Source: Tritrichomonas musculus
Taxonomy: Eukaryota > Parabasalia > Tritrichomonadida > Tritrichomonadidae
Reading direction: 5' to 3'
DNA: 64,000 bases
Assembly (NCBI GenBank): GCA_039105265.1
Contig: JAPFFF010000054.1
Coordinates: forward strand, 372,001-436,000
Shown here in pieces: positions 50,214 through 60,342 of the stretch. Numbering within the stretch: position 1 is the stretch's first letter; every line of letters begins with the position of its first letter. A program made the translations under genes and the position numbers. The notes beneath the pieces are model-generated. The model searched no databases and was not told the DNA's origin. It was given only the letters and a program-made list of their open reading frames with translations.

Positions 50214-53200
50214 TTATTCACGCTTATATAAAGCTGTTACAGCTGAGTCGATTGAAGAAAGGGCATATTCCATGGAAGATTGCATAAGATGATACATTCT
50301 GACATATTTATCCAAATTATCTTCTTTGAGAGAAGCAATATCTGTTGTTCTTTGGCTCATGATTTTAGTTCCTATACTTACAGCTCTCCAAAGAGGCACT
50401 TGCTTAGAAAGGAACAAAATACAAGAGGAGAAGATCATAACTCCATCACCGAAGTTAGCATATGATCCTTTATCTTGAGTATTATCTTTGGCATATACAT
50501 CTCTCAAGCAATAGATAAATTCTAAAACTGACCATGTTGAAGCAAATCCGGTAAGAGTAGGGAAGTCGAGTACTGTTGGACTCTTTTCAGAGAATAAATC
50601 CCAATTCTCTGTGACCCAGTAGTTCATTTCAGCAAGAATGTTGGTTAAGATTGGAGGAGCAATTTCTTTCTCACTTGGAGCAGGAATGACAGAGTCAAAG
50701 AGGCTCTTCTTTGCTTTGAAATCATTATCGAATAATGTGAATAATTCATCTTTCCTTGTGTCAAGTGCATCACCAGATGAGTTATTATCGCCATCCTTTG
50801 GTCTAGGTGTCATAAACAAGAAAGCATAATTTTGTTTATCAGATGATCGTCTTAATGCAAATGCAATATCCATCATTTCTGCAATAGCAATGACGTTACC
50901 AACTGATCTCATTGATTCAAACAAGTCATCAACAAATGGCTCATTAGTGAAGCTTCGATATGCTCCCTCAAATCTATCAAATGATTTATGGAATCCAGAT
51001 CCAAGTGGTAAATCAGTAATACGTTTAAGTTTATCTTTAACGCTTGAATAAACAGAAACAAAGTTCTTGAAAAGTTCAGCAATTGAACTACGAATTGCAT
51101 CAACAAGAATGAATACAGCGCCATCATCAAGAATAGTAAAGGTTTCTCTAAAGTGATCTACTGAAGCAAATTCTGTTGTCTTTAATAATGGTGATAATCT
51201 TTTGTCCTTATTGAAGAAATTGTATATTCTTGCGCTAATATCGCGTGGTGGAAGAGCACGATATGGATTCATGTGAATGAAGAATCGAGGAATGACTGAG
51301 TTAACAAGATGAACGGCTATAGCATTCAAGAAGGAAGATCTGAATGAATCAGGTGTCTGTGTGCATAAAACTGTTTGGACTAATTGATCAAATGGATCAA
51401 GAGGTAAGTCATAATTGACAAATAAATTATGAACTTCCTTTAATACATCGAGGTATCTTGTATAAACGAAGATACCAAGAATACCGTGATCTTTAACAAA
51501 TTGGAAGAGGCTTGTAATGTTCTTTGTAAAGATTTGATTCAAACGACTAGCAAAAGCAGCTTTTACATCGCATTTCTGTGAAAGAAGGAATAACTGATTT
51601 TGTTGGAGAATGACTGCAATTCTATAAGCGAATGCTCGCCTCTTTTGTGTTTTAATTGATTCAGAAGAGACTCTTAAGAATCTCTTATATTGATTAAATA
51701 TTTGTGAGTCATATTGTTCGAAATAACGTTCAGTTTCGAATGTAAGTACTTCTTTAAATGCATAATCAGAAATCATACTTGAAATAGTGGTTAAAGTCAA
51801 TTTTGATTCTGTTTCAATTTCATTAAAGAATGTTTGTGATTTCATCTTTTTGAGTGCTACAGAAGCTGCATCATCATAAATTGACAATGGGAAGAAGATT
51901 GATGATATAAGATTTTGATTTTCAGGGTGATCAAGAGCATAGTTGATGAGAAGGTATGGAAGAGATGTTGTAATTGGGAAATAAACCATGCAATGGGTTG
52001 GATCCTTTGATTGTTGTCTAAGTTGCCTGAAAATATCTAGGAAGCATTCCTTGAAGTAGAGAGAGCTCATATCGCAAGCTTCGTTTAATGTATCATGGAA
52101 TTGAAGAAGTTGTGTGTAGAATTGGGTATCGTCAAGAAAGTTTTGAATAAGCTCAACATCACCTTTCTCAAGTGTCTTTGCCATCATCTTGGTAGACATA
52201 AGCTCATTTTCTGGGTTAATTAATGTTTGTAATTGATGGCGTAGCAAGTTTAGTGCTGATATGTGTGGGCCATATAGTAAGTCAGGTAATTTCTTCTTTC
52301 CGATTTCTTTCTTATTCTGGACTTTAATTTCTAATTCAGAACCATTCTTAAAGTAGCCAAGAAGGGCGCGAATACGCATCAAATCACTTTCAATAATATT
52401 CTTGATTTTATCAGAGTGTGAAAAAATGACTTCTAGAGAGTTCATGACGAAATTCTGAACATGTTGATGTATATAAGAATCAACACATTTGATAATTTTA
52501 GGAAGATCATTTCTAAGAAGGTCGCGTGTTGAGCAGCAGATTGAAAGTAACATTGAAATTGGTTCGAGATAGTTTTTGGAAAGAGCACGCATTGCTTGTT
52601 CGTATTTTGATGTCTTTCCTTGAATCATTTCAAGAGCGCATTTTTCTTTTCTATCTTGATCTGTAAGATTTGTTGATTGTTCATTATCTGTATCATTGTC
52701 AGTTTTTTGGGTTTCATTTGAGGATTCATCATCATCATCATCATTGAATTTCTTTTTAACAAGAGATTGATGGCGTTCAGCACGAATTGTAACTGTTTGT
52801 GAGCGTTTAGGTTTGCTTGATGATGGTGGTGAAGGTGGAACATCTGGTGGTGGAGGTGGCGCACTTGGTGGTGGAGGTGGTGCACTTGGAGGAGCGGGAG
52901 GTGGAGGTGGTGGTACACTTGGAGGAGCGGGAGGTGGTGGTGGTGAATCTATAGTAACGCTCTTTTCCTTAGCTTTATCGTGATGTCTATGTTTATGTTT
53001 CTCATCTTTGTCTTTATGGTGATGCTTTTTGTGATGATGGTGGTGCTTTTTATCACTTTCTTCTTTGCTCTTACTTTCTGTGCTTTTACTTTCAGTACTT
53101 TCATCATCATCGTCATTTTCTTCTTCTTCTTCTTTCCTCTTTCTTTCTTCTTCTTCCTTCCTCTTTCTTTCTTCTTCTTCTTTTCTCTTCCTTTCTTCTT

Positions 53201-55787
53201 CTTCTTCTTTTCTCTTCCTTTCTTCTTCTTCTTTCTTCTTTTCATCATCATCATCGCCATCGCCATCATCATCATTTGATGATTTAGTAGTGCTGCTGTT
53301 TCCCCAAGAAGATGAAGATGATTCTTCTTCTGAAGAAGAAGGGCCGTCGCTATCTTCATCATCGTAATCACTATATTCGCTTTCACTATATTCGTTATCA
53401 CTATATTCACTATTATTTTCATCATAATATTCAGAATCTTCGTATTCATTTTCTTCGTCGTAATTGTCATATTCGTCATATTCGTCATAATCATTATATG
53501 AAGCTGATTGGTTAGGTTGGCCTGAATTCATCTTTTTCTTGGCGAACATTGCTTGAAGCTGATCATTAAGAGACATTTCTGATGCAGGCTTTGGTGGAGG
53601 GGGCTTGTCAGATGGTTCATTGACTGTAACTTTTCTAAGTTGTGGCCTGTTTCCATTCGCTAAGTCAGAAAGTGAGAGCCCTTGGCTAGCTGCTGGGGCT
53701 GCCGGGGCTGGGGCTGGAGGAGGTGGTGGGGGTGGTGGTGGAGGGGGAGGAGGAGGTGGGGGTGGAGGTGGGGGAGCTCCTCCACTTGGAGGTGGGGGTG
53801 GAGGTGAAGGAGCTTGTTCTTTTGAAGATGATTTAGATTTTCTCCGACTTTTAGTTGCTTCTTCTTTCTTCTTTTTGTCTTTCTTTGTATCTTCTTTCTT
53901 TGATGCCCTTGGTGATGGCTTTGGTGAAGGGGGAGGAGTTGCATTTGTTTCGCTTGAGTCTACTTTTTTGAGTTGAGGCTTGTTGCCATTTGATAAATCT
54001 GATAATGATAGACCTTTTGAAGGTGCAGCTGGCTTTGATGATGATGCTGGAGGAGGAGGAGGAGGTGGTGGGGGAGGAGGTGGTGGTGGGGGAGGAGGAG
54101 GAGGAGCACTACCACTGTTATCTGGTGGTGGTGGTGGAGCTTCTTGGTCATTTGATTTTTCTTCTGCTTTTCCTTTTTTCTCTTTCTTGTCTTTCTTGCC
54201 TTTTTCTTTCTTTTCTTTCTTCTCCTTTTCTTTCTTTTCTTTCTTCTCCTTTTCTTTCTTTTCTTTCTTTTCTTTTTCCTTTTTTTCTTTTTCCTCTTTT
54301 TTAGAACGAGGTTTTTCTGATTTTTCTGATTTTTCATTAGAAGGTGAAGCTGGTGTACTTTTGGCTTCTGGTTCAGTTGTTTTAGTCTTTCCGCTTAGTG
54401 ATTTTGATCTTTCCATTTTTCGGCCTTTTGATTTACCAGATTTTGAATCAGTATCATAAATTTGTTTCTTTGATGTTTCATCTGGATGATTATGCTTGTA
54501 AAGAATTAATTCTCTCAGTGATGTAATTGTATAACTGATCATTCTTAAACTTGAAGGAACTGTTTGAACAAATTTTTGAATTTCTTCTTGAGAAGGTTGC
54601 TCTTTTGTATAAATAAGAGCTGCTTGAGTTGCTAAATAATCGTATTTTTTAGCCATTTGGTCATATAATTGAATGAGAAATTCTTGACTTACAGATTGTG
54701 GAACCCTGTCAGTCTGAGTTTGATTTTTTTGGCTTTTACTTTTCTCTTTGTCAGTTTGAGGCTCTACTAAAGTTTTACCTTCTTTGATAAAAGAATCAAA
54801 TTCAATACCAAGTTCAAAGGCAATAAATATGAATGGATTCTTATCACGTATTTCATTGTATTTTGCAATGACACTGTCTTTAAGTGGCTTTAATATGATT
54901 TTATATTTCTTTGCCTTTTTTTTGTCTTTCTTCTCCATTTCGGCAACTTGGCCTTTTTCACGGTTTTGCATATAGCCATAAAATTCAATCATAAAAAGAA
55001 ACCCAACAATAGCTGCATACTTTGTATCAGTCATGATAAATCGATGTTTTGAGAAAAAGGTGCATATATATTCAAAGTAAATATAAAATATTGTCTTAAC
55101 ATCAGCGAATTCCATCTTTTGTAACTCCATTAATAATTCTTCTCTGTTTTGATTTGGGCTGTTTAACCAAATTCTGATTTCGACTGGTAAAGCTTGTGTA
55201 TTGTTTCCTTCAGCTTTTTGAATAAGTTTATTGAGACATGAAAAATCATCAGAAACAACGGATCGTGTTGGGCATAATTGTCCATATGAAAATAGTTTGT
55301 AAAGAAGCATTGAAAGATTGTCCAAATAGATATCTGAGTATAGTCCTTTGGTCCAGAATGATACATTTGATAATGATGTCTTAATGGCTTGAATAGCATT
55401 AGTACAGCAAGTTCGTGCTTTCATAAAATCATCCAAAATATCATTTAGCATATTTTTAGCTACATCAGCAGCTTGATTTTTATCGGCTTGTGTTTCTTGA
55501 AGCGCGTCGTCAAGACCTCTTGTTGAAGAACGAAGCTGGTATACGTAATGAATGTGTTGATCCATCTCTTCGTATAAATCTTTGAATTGTAACATTTCGT
55601 TATAGCCATCTTTTGAAGAAATACGGCATAAAGTATCAGGTACAGCAGGTAATGCATTTTCATCTGGATATTCAAGAAAAGTCGTCATTGGAACGGCTCT
55701 CTGAACTGTATCTACAATTGGAAGTTGATTTAAGTCTTTCCACTGCTTGATAACTGTTTCAGAAGGAATATTAAGAGGTCTACTCAT
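50214..55787 (-). CDS. CYFIP/Sra-1 homologue with an inserted WAVE-like polyproline-WH2-acidic module
   Basis: A 1857-aa protein. Residues 1 to ~445 and ~1045-1857 together (~1,250 aa) equal human CYFIP1 in length and follow it in order: EFLIQLYDQM, YIHQHVQNFVMNSL, FYTQLLQFHDTLNEACDMSS, NEIETESKLTL, a SVLEFIYCLRD and FGDGVMIF near the end. CYFIP is the Rac-binding subunit of the WAVE complex. Between them lie ~600 extra residues in frame: Lys/Glu-rich (~470-545); polyproline ~557-581; WH2-like GLSLSDLSNGNKPQLKKV (592-609); polyproline ~662-696; WH2-like GLSLSDLANGNRPQLRKV (703-720); connector-like MSLNDQLQAMFAKKK (738-752); acidic Asp/Glu/Tyr tract (766-822) with W828; charged single helix ~848-887; His-rich ~912-938; polyproline ~946-990. 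The stop forms TAAA. Confidence 0.88.
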   Translation of the reverse strand: MSRPLNIPSETVIKQWKDLNQLPIVDTVQRAVPMTTFLEYPDENALPAVPDTLCRISSKDGYNEMLQFKDLYEEMDQHIHYVYQLRSSTRGLDDALQETQADKNQAADVAKNMLNDILDDFMKARTCCTNAIQAIKTSLSNVSFWTKGLYSDIYLDNLSMLLYKLFSYGQLCPTRSVVSDDFSCLNKLIQKAEGNNTQALPVEIRIWLNSPNQNREELLMELQKMEFADVKTIFYIYFEYICTFFSKHRFIMTDTKYAAIVGFLFMIEFYGYMQNREKGQVAEMEKKDKKKAKKYKIILKPLKDSVIAKYNEIRDKNPFIFIAFELGIEFDSFIKEGKTLVEPQTDKEKSKSQKNQTQTDRVPQSVSQEFLIQLYDQMAKKYDYLATQAALIYTKEQPSQEEIQKFVQTVPSSLRMISYTITSLRELILYKHNHPDETSKKQIYDTDSKSGKSKGRKMERSKSLSGKTKTTEPEAKSTPASPSNEKSEKSEKPRSKKEEKEKKEKEKKEKKEKEKKEKKEKEKKEKKEKGKKDKKEKKGKAEEKSNDQEAPPPPPDNSGSAPPPPPPPPPPPPPPPPPPPASSSKPAAPSKGLSLSDLSNGNKPQLKKVDSSETNATPPPSPKPSPRASKKEDTKKDKKKKEEATKSRRKSKSSSKEQAPSPPPPPPSGGAPPPPPPPPPPPPPPPPPPPPAPAPAAPAASQGLSLSDLANGNRPQLRKVTVNEPSDKPPPPKPASEMSLNDQLQAMFAKKKMNSGQPNQSASYNDYDEYDEYDNYDEENEYEDSEYYDENNSEYSDNEYSESEYSDYDDEDSDGPSSSEEESSSSSWGNSSTTKSSNDDDGDGDDDDEKKKEEEERKRKEEEEERKRKEEEERKRKEEEERKRKEEEEENDDDDESTESKSTESKSKEESDKKHHHHHKKHHHKDKDEKHKHRHHDKAKEKSVTIDSPPPPPAPPSVPPPPPPAPPSAPPPPPSAPPPPPDVPPSPPSSSKPKRSQTVTIRAERHQSLVKKKFNDDDDDESSNETQKTDNDTDNEQSTNLTDQDRKEKCALEMIQGKTSKYEQAMRALSKNYLEPISMLLSICCSTRDLLRNDLPKIIKCVDSYIHQHVQNFVMNSLEVIFSHSDKIKNIIESDLMRIRALLGYFKNGSELEIKVQNKKEIGKKKLPDLLYGPHISALNLLRHQLQTLINPENELMSTKMMAKTLEKGDVELIQNFLDDTQFYTQLLQFHDTLNEACDMSSLYFKECFLDIFRQLRQQSKDPTHCMVYFPITTSLPYLLINYALDHPENQNLISSIFFPLSIYDDAASVALKKMKSQTFFNEIETESKLTLTTISSMISDYAFKEVLTFETERYFEQYDSQIFNQYKRFLRVSSESIKTQKRRAFAYRIAVILQQNQLFLLSQKCDVKAAFASRLNQIFTKNITSLFQFVKDHGILGIFVYTRYLDVLKEVHNLFVNYDLPLDPFDQLVQTVLCTQTPDSFRSSFLNAIAVHLVNSVIPRFFIHMNPYRALPPRDISARIYNFFNKDKRLSPLLKTTEFASVDHFRETFTILDDGAVFILVDAIRSSIAELFKNFVSVYSSVKDKLKRITDLPLGSGFHKSFDRFEGAYRSFTNEPFVDDLFESMRSVGNVIAIAEMMDIAFALRRSSDKQNYAFLFMTPRPKDGDNNSSGDALDTRKDELFTLFDNDFKAKKSLFDSVIPAPSEKEIAPPILTNILAEMNYWVTENWDLFSEKSPTVLDFPTLTGFASTWSVLEFIYCLRDVYAKDNTQDKGSYANFGDGVMIFSSCILFLSKQVPLWRAVSIGTKIMSQRTTDIASLKEDNLDKYVRMYHLMQSSMEYALSSIDSAVTALYKRE

Positions 55788-58380
55788 TTGATTGAAAATT
55801 AACTTTTAGAATTAAATACCTTTTTAAGTACTTCAACTGAAAAATATTTTATCGTCATTAAGCAAGAATTGACATTTTTTAAAGGTCGTACAACTGAATT
55901 TTAACAGTAAAACTCAATGATTGGTTTGTTAAAACTAATTATATTTTATTATAATAATAATAATCAGTTTTATAAATATTTGCATCGTACAAAATTCAAA
56001 TTAAAATAAAAACTAAAAGGATATAAGTATATATTAAATTTTCTTCAGAAAATAAATTTGAGTATTTTATCTCAATTTATTTTAATTATTTTTGATAAGA
56101 ATTTTATAACACTTTATAAAAATTTAGAATAGCGATAACTTTTTATATAATTTATTCTAATCATTAATTCTTTTGATATCTTTTTATATGCTTTTAAAAC
56201 ATTAATTGTTATATAAAAATAGTTATTATTATTGAAAAAATAAAAATCATTTTTTAGCTAAAAATGCAGAAAAATTGAATTTGTTGAATTATTAAATGAT
56301 GATTTTAAAAAAATTGGACGTTACAGGAGCCAAATGACGAATACAATTTTATTTATATGCATTTACTTTCTAATATATTTGAATTTCATTCTAAATCAAA
56401 TGTCAGTTTTTTCTAAAAATGAAGATTTAGTTGATTGGTTTCATAAATATAAAAAGTCTAATATTTCAATTACTGAAGGATTTCGTCAAAAAGTAAAATA
56501 TTATTTGTATAACACATAGTATATCCATTCAAATGACATCTATATTTTTTAAATGATGCAAATATATAAGAAATCGATATATATTGAATTTTAATTAAAG
56601 TCTTTATTTCAATCATTACATTTTATATTATTGGATATAAAATATATAAATTATATATTATAATTATTAAATAAATTATTTATTAAGATAAATATAAATT
56701 TATTTAATTTTATTTTTTATTCAATTTAGTTGTACGACCTTTCATTTTTTCTATAAAAAACAAAAGAAAAATATTTTTTATTTTGGCATTATTACATTTT
56801 TTATAAAAATTAAAGAAATTAGATAATAATATTGCTTTTGGGTCATGAAACATTTATAAATTTTATAATATAAAATATATTAATGACTGTTATTCATTCA
56901 CTAAACAAATATACTGTCATCAATATTTAATAAAGTTCAATGGATCGACTTTTAGCTAAAAGCTAACTTCAAAGATCAATGGTTAAGCAAAAAAAATAAA
57001 ATTAATTTGGAAATCTGAAGTTAGTTTTTGAATATTGTAAAATGAAATAATTGTGAACAAATTTGGTTGATTAAGAAACTATTTGTTTCAAACGAATTCT
57101 ATTAATTTAATTTGATAGATTTCAAGTAAAAAAATCTATCAATTTTGGGTCAAAAACAGCTTTTGGTAGGAGGTAATATGCGACCTCTGATCAAAATATA
57201 CCTAAAATTTTTGACCCGAGTTGATTGAAAAATTGATTGATTTTTTTACCTCCTACCAAAAAATCTATCAAATTTTCATTCAATTTTTTTCTATAATTTT
57301 TAATCGTTGTGGCCAGTCCCTAGTTAGTTTATTAATTTGATTGAAGAACATTTAAATTGTCTTTTTCTTTGATGTTTTGATATTTTGATCCACTTTGAAA
57401 AGGCTCCATGCATGTAAATGCAAACAAAACACTGTGAAATAAAGCTTTATTCCAAAGAAATGCCCACATTTTCTTGAATTAGTGCCCAAAAAAAGAAGGA
57501 AAATCCATGATTTATTGTTTCTATACTTTACAGCCATCTATTATCCTGCAATTTCTAGGGAATATACTTACTTTAAAGCAGAATTAACGGAATTCAAAGA
57601 ATTCAAAGTTTCCTCTCAATACTCTACAGATGAAATGCATTGATGAAGTTTAGATTGTTATGTGTTAATTATGGAAGTTCAATTATCTTTTTTCACAATA
57701 ATTATTTGTGATATTTTCATTTAAATATATAAAAAGAACGTAAATTCTCATTTTATTAATAATAAAATAAATAATATTTAAATACTATTGCTTATATTCA
57801 TATTCTTTTTACTCGCACTTTGATAAATTTCGAGAATTGCTGAATCAGCAATGTTGATTGAAAATTGAATGAAAATTTTAGTAAAAGTTCAAGAAAAAAA
57901 ATCCATAGAAAAAAAATTGAATGAAAATTTTAGTAAAAGTTCAAGTAAAAAAATCTATCAATTTAATTGAAGTAATAAAGTATATATTTAAATATATACT
58001 CTTTTATTCGGTACCTTTGTTTGGGAATAATCTTATTCCATTTTTCACTGAAACTTTGATAATTTCTGTAAGGTGAAAAAAATGACTTGAATTACAAATT
58101 ATTCGGATATCCGAATACTTCTAAAATAGGTATGTTTCAGATTGTTTTATATATATATATATATATCCCTAATAAGAATCAATTTATGCAAGTATTTTGA
58201 TTAAAATTTCATAAATGCATGTGCCTTTTCAAATTCATTTCTTACTGTACATATTATATTTACTGATTTTATATAAAACTATGTAATTTCTCATGAGAAA
58301 ATCTTTCAACTTTTTAAATCGGTTATTTCATTTGATGTAAAAAAGTGACTATTTCAATAAAATATTTATTACTTTCAAAA
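55788..58380. other. long intergenic region with diffuse repeats
   Basis: About 2.6 kb of very AT-rich DNA. A 25-bp direct repeat (TTCAAGTAAAAAAATCTATC plus AATTT) occurs at 57120-57144 and 57940-57964. TTTTGGTAGGAGGTAA near 57163 pairs with TTACCTCCTACCAAAA near 57248. A ~53-bp tandem duplication (GAATGAAAATTTTAGTAAAA...) is at about 57866-57955. (AT)n lies at about 58149-58166. CTTTCAAAA immediately precedes the enolase ATG. No gene. Confidence 0.4.
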
Positions 58381-59859
58381 ATGACCGACAATCGCACAAA
58401 CGCAACAGCCGCTTATTTAAATGACCATAAAATCAAGGAAGCAATTCAAGAAACATTAATCACTCTTCTTAACGAATGTCCTGAAGATGCTTTTGGATAT
58501 CTATATCGACTTTTCAGAGATAAAGCAGCGCCTCCTCGCATTTCACGACTTGTTGGTCGTGAAGTTCTCGATTCGAGAGGAAATCCAACTGTAGAAGTTG
58601 ATGTTTATTCAACTTTTCTAGGTGAAGAAATACTTGCTGGGCGATCATCAGCTCCTAGTGGAGCTTCAACAGGATCAAATGAAGCTCGTGAACTTCGTGA
58701 TAAGGAATCTCCTCGTTATGGTGGTAAAGGAACTCAAACAGCTGCAAAAAATGTTACTGAAGTTTTATCCAAAGCTCTTCATGATATGGAATTTAATTCT
58801 TTATCAAATTTGGATGATACAATATGTGCAACAGATGGAACTGAACTTAAAGAAAAAATTGGTGGAAATGCTTGTACAGCAACATCTTTTGCGCTTGCAG
58901 AGTCAGCAGCAAATCTTCAAGAACTTCAGCTTTTTGAATATCTGGCTAAACAATTTGAAGAACATGGTCATGAGCAAAAAACTAAATATCGACTGCCAAC
59001 ACCATTTCTTAATATTCTCAATGGTGGAAAACATGCTGGTGGAAAATTGAAAATTCAAGAATTTATGATTTCACCAAATGAAAATATTCCATTCCCAGAT
59101 CAACTTAGAATGGCATCTGAAGTTTATCATGCACTCGGAAAAATTCTAAGTGAAGAGCATGGGCCCTCAGCTCGTAATCTTGGTGATGAAGGCGGTTTTG
59201 CACCTCCTCTTAATACTCCTGAAGAAGCAATTTCAGTAATTGAACGTGCTATCCAAGCTGCCAATTATGAACCAGGTAAAGATATTAGAATTGCTCTTGA
59301 TGCAGCCGCAAGCGAGTTTTATGACAGTGAAACAAAACTTTATGAAATTGAATCAGGCGTTCACAAGACAGGAGAAGAGATGATTGAATACTGGAAAGAT
59401 CTTATTGAAAAACATCCAGCAATTATATCAATCGAAGATGGTCTTGAAGAGAAAGATTATGACAATTGGACAAAACTTAATTCTGAGCTTGGTGATAAAA
59501 TAATGCTTGTTGGAGATGATCTTTACACTACAAATCCAAATACAATTCGAAAAGGAATTGAAGGTAAATGGTGTAATGCTCTTCTACTTAAAGTCAACCA
59601 AATCGGAACAATTACAGAAGCAATGAAAGCCGCATCGTTGGTTCTCAAAGAAGGACAGCGCGTTATGGTTTCACATCGATCTGGCGAAACTTGTAACTCA
59701 GTCATTGCGGATCTTGCTGTAGCTATTGGAGCACAAGCAATAAAAACAGGTTCAACAGCTCGTGGCGAAAGAATTCAAAAATATACTAGATTGTTGCAAA
59801 TCTATGAATACTTAAAAGAGCACGACATGCTAGAAGAAAATGAAAAGCCTGCTGAATAA
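58381..59859 (+). CDS. enolase with N-terminal RIIa/DPY30-type docking domain
   Basis: Start set at ATG 58381 (492 aa); the frame opens earlier but only with a GTG. Residues ~58-485 are a complete enolase (2-phosphoglycerate to phosphoenolpyruvate): SGASTG loop, GGKHAGG, QEF, GDEGG, metal ligands in LDAAASEFY, SIEDG and GDDL, the base in LLLKVNQ, SHRSGE, and AIKTG. So it should be active. Residues ~6-50 (AAYLNDHKIKEAIQETLITL through NECPEDAFGYLYRLF) match the X-type four-helix dimerisation/docking domain of PKA-RII, DPY30 and vertebrate ENO4. In ENO4 and ciliary proteins this domain docks onto axonemal helices. Flagellar anchoring here is inference. Confidence 0.92.
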   Translation: MTDNRTNATAAYLNDHKIKEAIQETLITLLNECPEDAFGYLYRLFRDKAAPPRISRLVGREVLDSRGNPTVEVDVYSTFLGEEILAGRSSAPSGASTGSNEARELRDKESPRYGGKGTQTAAKNVTEVLSKALHDMEFNSLSNLDDTICATDGTELKEKIGGNACTATSFALAESAANLQELQLFEYLAKQFEEHGHEQKTKYRLPTPFLNILNGGKHAGGKLKIQEFMISPNENIPFPDQLRMASEVYHALGKILSEEHGPSARNLGDEGGFAPPLNTPEEAISVIERAIQAANYEPGKDIRIALDAAASEFYDSETKLYEIESGVHKTGEEMIEYWKDLIEKHPAIISIEDGLEEKDYDNWTKLNSELGDKIMLVGDDLYTTNPNTIRKGIEGKWCNALLLKVNQIGTITEAMKAASLVLKEGQRVMVSHRSGETCNSVIADLAVAIGAQAIKTGSTARGERIQKYTRLLQIYEYLKEHDMLEENEKPAE

Positions 59860-60342
59860 TAGATGAACCTATTTTATTAATTAAATAAAATAAACTTTAT
59901 TTTTTATTCAATAGCAATAATTAATTAATCATGATATTATATTTTCTATTTTTTTTTTTTTTAGATTTTTTTGCCGATATGATATTATTATTCAAAAGTA
60001 ATTCATCAACATGATATAATTACTTTATTATAATTTCATAATAATCGTATTCATAATTAGCGAATTATATATCATTTTAATAAAACTGATAAAAAAATAT
60101 CAACTTTTTCAGAAAAAAAAATTTGCATAAATTTTAAAATATATATATCTCAATATTAAACAGAAAGATCAAACAGATATTTAAACTGTAGATTTATTAT
60201 TGGAGTAAAAATATATTAATATCAATTATATTTCAAATAAAAGAAATTTATTTGGCAAGCAGTGGTCTCAATAATTTAAAAAATTTCTGAGAAAAAACTA
60301 GACTTTCAAAAAATAATTAGCCATATATTTCAGTTTACATAA
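59860..60342. other. intergenic, AT-rich
   Basis: Between enolase and the UBFD1-like gene. T-run near 59950-59962. TTTCAGTTTACATAA lies directly before the downstream ATG. Nothing else seen. Confidence 0.4.

Noticed and set aside
52949-54459. Long antisense frames opposite the CYFIP insert
   Set aside because: They mirror low-complexity polyproline, Lys/Glu and Ser runs of the real gene and have no independent domain.
50214-55787. Formin (FH1-FH2) identity for the polyproline protein
   Set aside because: The flanking halves follow CYFIP in length and motif order; no FH2 lasso or GNxMN-type motif is present.
57560-57690. U1-like snRNA start (ATACTTACTTT)
   Set aside because: No following stem-loop I or Sm-site arrangement of U1 could be found.
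58345-58380. Upstream extension of enolase
   Set aside because: It would begin with GTG; ATG 58381 is preceded by an initiator-like CTTTCAAAA and starts the conserved docking domain.
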